Origin: Candidatus Bathyarchaeota archaeon
GTDB lineage: Archaea; Thermoproteota; Bathyarchaeia; Bathyarchaeales; Bathycorpusculaceae
DNA length: 64,000 nucleotides
Assembly: GCA_003151735.1 (NCBI GenBank)
Contig: PLYI01000120.1
Location: 1 to 64,000, forward strand
Direction of reading: 5' to 3'
Shown here: piece by piece, positions 61,020 to 64,000 of the stretch
How positions within the stretch are numbered: position 1 is the first letter of the stretch
Layout of the letters: each line of letters starts with the position of its first letter
Translations under genes and position numbers: made by a program
The notes under the pieces: generated by a model
Told to the model about the DNA's origin: nothing
Databases searched by the model: none
The model's input: only the letters and a program-made list of their open reading frames with translations

Positions 61020-62303
61020 ATGACAAAAACCTCTGAAGCTTACGGCACAAGAGAAAACTGGCCACCATACACTTACAGGGATTACCCCGACATAAAACCT
61101 GAAGCATACGAATCTTTCATGAAGTTCCTAAACACAGAGAACACTTCAGGCAGATTAATGGAGTTGCAACCGTGGATTTCTGTTTGCGACTCAAAATGCG
61201 CCTTCTGCTATTTCCCAACCACAGCCACAAGCAAAGTCAAGATAGACCCCTACCTTGATCTTCTCAAAAAAGAACTCGCCATGTACGCGAAAACCAAGTA
61301 CGTGAAGACAAGCGTTTTTGACGAGATAGTTTTGGGTGGCGGAACACCCAGTGTTTTGACTGCGGAGCAGATGATTGACCTCATAGACTTCTGCAAGGCG
61401 AATTTTAACATTAACAAGGAATACTTCATCAAAGTTACAGGTTCCTCGAAGACGCTGGCAATTAAGAAAATTGATAAGCTTGCGGAGTACGGCGTTTACC
61501 AGATGGATATGGGTGCACAGACCTTTGATGATACACTAAGAAAAAATTTGTGTCTCCCAGATAGCGCGGCTGACGTGGAGAAAGCTATTCGCCATGCTAG
61601 GGAACTTGACCTTTGCGTTTGTGTGGACCTAATGTATAACTTACCTGGGCAGACGATGGAAAGTTGGGTTAACACGCTAAAGAAGGCAATTGAGTTAGAT
61701 GTTGAGATTGATGCTTACTCGTTGCATGTTGATCCAGGAACTATGCTTGAAAAAATGATTAAGACGGGTATTTCTCCTCCGACTGGGGATGCTGAATATG
61801 AGAAGGAACTGTATCTTACCGCCTACAACATGTTAACCGCAGCAGGATACAAGGCAGTAGGCCACGACCGCTACAGCCGCGTGGAATGGCACATGCGTGA
61901 GAACTGCCTCAACGGTTGGCCATGGGGAGGCATCTTGACAACGGGCGCAGGCTGCTTCATGGGGTACCTTCAAAAGTTCTCGTACTCTAACCTTGAAAAC
62001 ATCAACGACTATATGGAGACGGTCAAATCTGGAAAACTACCAATCTGCAGACTCTCAGAATCTACAACAGAAGACATGATGCGAAGGACAATGACGCGTC
62101 TATACCTACGACTGCCAGTAAGCAAAAAAGAGTTTATGGAGAAATTCGGAACCACCCCAGAGAAAGTTTTTCCAAAGCAACTGCAAAAACTAAAAGACAA
62201 GGGTCTAATTGAAATTGATAACAGAGAAGTCCGCCTAACCAAGCTGGGTGAGGTTTGGAAGGGCAACATTGCTTGGGAATTCGCGCCTAACCAGACAAAA
62301 TAG
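61020..62303 (+). CDS. HemW/HemN-like radical SAM protein
   Basis: 427 residues with 'SVCDSKCAFCYF' (C56, C60, C63) and the family mark 'LGGGTPSVL', followed by 'VDLMYNLPGQTMESWVNTLK' and a C-terminal winged-helix-like end ('LQKLKDKGLIEIDNREVRLT'). The group includes coproporphyrinogen dehydrogenase, haem chaperone HemW and radical SAM methyl- or C-C-lyases; the archaeal members are mostly uncharacterised. An AGAGG Shine-Dalgarno supports the ATG. The 116-bp gap from the preceding gene includes an A/T-rich stretch, so it may have its own promoter. Confidence 0.78.
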   Translation: MTKTSEAYGTRENWPPYTYRDYPDIKPEAYESFMKFLNTENTSGRLMELQPWISVCDSKCAFCYFPTTATSKVKIDPYLDLLKKELAMYAKTKYVKTSVFDEIVLGGGTPSVLTAEQMIDLIDFCKANFNINKEYFIKVTGSSKTLAIKKIDKLAEYGVYQMDMGAQTFDDTLRKNLCLPDSAADVEKAIRHARELDLCVCVDLMYNLPGQTMESWVNTLKKAIELDVEIDAYSLHVDPGTMLEKMIKTGISPPTGDAEYEKELYLTAYNMLTAAGYKAVGHDRYSRVEWHMRENCLNGWPWGGILTTGAGCFMGYLQKFSYSNLENINDYMETVKSGKLPICRLSESTTEDMMRRTMTRLYLRLPVSKKEFMEKFGTTPEKVFPKQLQKLKDKGLIEIDNREVRLTKLGEVWKGNIAWEFAPNQTK

Positions 62304-62456
62304 TTTCTCCAAAATTTCATTTTTCAGTATATTTTAATTTTAACGGCAGCTGATGCCCTTGATTATTTGATCTCAGAGAAACAAGCTAGAAGAACCCTAA
62401 GAAATTAAATCAGTAAATATTTTTAAAAAAATTAAAAAAGAAAAGAAATTGGGATT

Positions 62457-63113
62457 TTAGTGCCTCATCGGCTGAAGACCATACCAAGTCATCACTTTGG
62501 CTATGATTGGCACAATTACTCCTAAAGCAATTCCCGGCACGAAGGCTATTATGAAGGCATTAACTGGATCTGCTACCCAGCTACCTTGCGCCATAGCTTT
62601 CGATGGTGCCAGTGAAATAGTGTAGTTCATGTAAGCTTGTATTACTGCGACAATTATCGAAGATGTTAAGCCCGCACCTAGCATTCGGAACAGTTTTGTT
62701 GATCCGTTGTTTAATGCTCCAGCCATGTAACCTATGATGACACCGTTAACTAACCAGAAGAGTATGCTAATGTCCCCGTAAAAGTTGTACGCGGGGGTCG
62801 AGCTTGCATAGTATCCTGTGTATAGCCCTGCTGTTGCAACGTAATACATGCCGCCCATGATGAAGCCTGCTGCGCCGCCTGCCCACTTATTCCAGAGTAA
62901 GCCAAGCACCAAAGGAATACCGAGAACTATCATTTGAGCAAAGCCCTGACTTAGAATAACAGCGATAGTACCGCTTAGACCAGAAACGCCGAACACATGT
63001 TGAGAGCCGCTTGGGTTCACGTAGATTGCAAGAACATAGATCAGGAGCACTAGAATCAATGGTATGATTATGCCGTAGAGTATATCAGCAATTTTAAATT
63101 TGGGTGTTTCCAA
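62457..63113 (-). CDS. Uncharacterised six-helix membrane protein
   Basis: 218 residues with about six transmembrane helices, Gly- and Ala-rich ('GGAAGFIMGGMYYVATAGLY'), a short lumenal or external loop around 'SPSKAMAQGSWVADP'-like sequence and a 'GLQPMRH' end. I do not recognise the family; there are no RnfD flavin or Rnf-type motifs. It is on the same strand as the rnfC-like gene but is separated from it by 187 bp with a hairpin terminator, so it is likely an independent unit. Confidence 0.6.
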   Translation of the reverse strand: METPKFKIADILYGIIIPLILVLLIYVLAIYVNPSGSQHVFGVSGLSGTIAVILSQGFAQMIVLGIPLVLGLLWNKWAGGAAGFIMGGMYYVATAGLYTGYYASSTPAYNFYGDISILFWLVNGVIIGYMAGALNNGSTKLFRMLGAGLTSSIIVAVIQAYMNYTISLAPSKAMAQGSWVADPVNAFIIAFVPGIALGVIVPIIAKVMTWYGLQPMRH

Positions 63114-63232
63114 TTTTAATCCCTTGAATTATTTACGTTGCGGCGTGTTAATAAGCTTAATGCTTACCAGCTTGATTCAAAAAGATATGAATACTTAAAA
63201 ACTAATTATGCTAAAAAAATAATTTAGTAAAT

Positions 63233-63272
63233 AAAAATTAAAAAAACAAAAGGCACATGGATAAACCATGTG
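63233..63272 (-). terminator. Hairpin terminator of the rnfC-like gene
   Basis: CACATGG (63254-63260) and CCATGTG (63266-63272) form a perfect 7-bp stem with a 5-nt loop. In the direction of the rnfC-like gene the hairpin is followed by a T-rich tract, as in an intrinsic terminator. Confidence 0.6.
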
Positions 63273-63300
63273 TTAAGTGATTTTTGTGCAAGTTTTCAGA

Positions 63301-64000
63301 TTAGTGGCGTGCAGCGCATATTGTGCCAGACAACGGTAGCTTTGACGGACAAACATAAGAGCATGTTCCGCAGGCTATGCAATCTTTGACCCACAGTTTT
63401 TCTGCTTTGGCCATGTCGCCTTTCATTATCGCACTGTAGATCATTATTGGATGTAGGCGTACCGGACAAGATTGGATGCAGTTTGAGCAGTGTATACAGG
63501 CTGTTTCCTTTTGACCTGGCTTGTAACTGGTTTTGGAGAACACGATGATGCTTGAAGTTCGCTTGGTCACCGGCGCTTCCAAGGTTGGCAGCGTGTGGCC
63601 CATCATTACTCCGCCGATTACTACCTGTCGGATGTCTTTTGTGTCGACTTTGTATTGGCTAAGTATGTTGCTAACTGGGGTGCCTATCTTCACGAGCAAA
63701 TTCTTTGGTTCTGCAATGTCTCCGTTTAGTGTGGTTACTCTTGATATGAGCGGTTCGCCTTCAAACACAGCGTTTGCTATGGCGTTTATGGTTGCTACGT
63801 TCTGGACTATGGTCCCCATTTCGTATGAGCGTTTGCCTGGTGCTACTTCGTATTTCAACATTGCCTTTTGAAGCACGCTTGCGTCTCCTTGCTGGTATGT
63901 TAGGTGTTTAGCTATGACTTCTGTATCGGGTTCTTTACTGAAGGCTTCTTGAAGTTTAGGTACAGCTTCCACTTTGTTGACTTTGGTGGCAACAATAACT
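63301..64000 (-). CDS. rnfC: RnfC-like electron transport subunit (5' part outside window)
   Basis: The frame runs off the right edge; the tracked GTG at 63972 is internal, since codons upstream read on as 'VIVATKVNKVEAV'. The visible 230 residues hold the SLBB-type region ('LVKIGTPVSNILSQYKVDTK', 'VVIGGVMMGHTLP') and two [4Fe-4S] motifs, 'CIHCSNCIQSCP' and 'CIACGTCSYVCP'. RnfC is the peripheral ferredoxin/NADH-linked subunit of the Rnf ion-pumping complex. The protein stops soon after the second cluster, so it lacks the extra C-terminal repeats of some bacterial forms. Other Rnf genes may lie to the right. Confidence 0.75.
   Translation of the reverse strand, partial: VIVATKVNKVEAVPKLQEAFSKEPDTEVIAKHLTYQQGDASVLQKAMLKYEVAPGKRSYEMGTIVQNVATINAIANAVFEGEPLISRVTTLNGDIAEPKNLLVKIGTPVSNILSQYKVDTKDIRQVVIGGVMMGHTLPTLEAPVTKRTSSIIVFSKTSYKPGQKETACIHCSNCIQSCPVRLHPIMIYSAIMKGDMAKAEKLWVKDCIACGTCSYVCPSKLPLSGTICAARH

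Noticed and set aside
1-64000. tRNA, rRNA and CRISPR arrays
   Set aside because: Read through the intergenic gaps and saw no cloverleaf, rRNA core or regularly spaced direct repeats; a covariance search could still find something missed by eye.

Overview
The window looks like a chromosomal segment of an uncultivated archaeon, most likely a member of the Bathyarchaeia or a related Thermoproteota lineage. The archaeal assignment rests on a UbiA-family ether-lipid prenyltransferase next to a tetraether-synthase-like radical SAM protein, CobY and CobZ instead of the bacterial CobU and CobC, A/T-rich TATA-type promoters about 45 nt ahead of start codons, two-domain Lrp/AsnC regulators, and C-rich/T-rich terminators. 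The finer placement is inference from overall gene flavour; no rRNA or tRNA gene was seen. GTG and TTG starts are frequent.

Layout. 1-4.8 kb: an integrase-like fragment, cobZ, a glycosyltransferase pair with a DUF1616-like partner, and two secreted Ig-like proteins. 4.9-8.2 kb (minus): a tightly overlapping operon of sugar epimerase, UbiA prenyltransferase and Tes-like radical SAM enzyme, probably for membrane lipid. 8.3-9.7 kb: cobS-cobY. 9.7-14.1 kb (minus): a frameshifted PQQ-propeller protein and the first member of a large surface-protein family. 14.5-16.9 kb: a SPASM radical SAM protein and a DUF362 protein. 16.9-19.8 kb (minus): three glycosyltransferases. 19.8-25.9 kb: a membrane protein, threonine-phosphate decarboxylase, VapBC, a B12-binding radical SAM enzyme, an Fe-S aldo/keto reductase and a methyltransferase.

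26-47.6 kb is the most striking part. Five more 900-990-residue surface proteins of the same family, plus a 3' remnant of another, lie in a row on the minus strand. They are interrupted only by plus-strand genes, including three tandem-duplicated Lrp/AsnC regulators (two divergent from a surface gene, one convergent), and by a secreted PKD-like protein with a membrane-bound winged-helix protein. The surface proteins share a signal peptide, N-terminal Ig-like domain, PQQ-type propeller, C-terminal Ig-like domain, low-complexity stalk, membrane anchor and a basic tail ending in Pro. Their promoters and terminators are conserved in subgroups. I propose a family of alternative cell-envelope (S-layer-like) proteins controlled by dedicated regulators.

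47.9-64 kb: cbiB, further B12-binding radical SAM enzymes, a secreted protein gene with two frameshifts, an amidohydrolase, another PQQ-propeller surface protein, a run of three different radical SAM genes, a membrane protein and a partial rnfC-like gene.

Themes. (i) Cell surface: eight propeller proteins, several small Ig-like exoproteins and five glycosyltransferases. (ii) Cobamide: cobZ, cobS, cobY, threonine-phosphate decarboxylase and cbiB cover most of nucleotide-loop assembly, and five putative cobalamin-dependent radical SAM enzymes could use the product. (iii) Nine radical SAM proteins in 64 kb, of which one is plausibly tied to tetraether lipid formation. Two secreted-protein genes carry single-base frameshifts, which may be real decay or assembly error.
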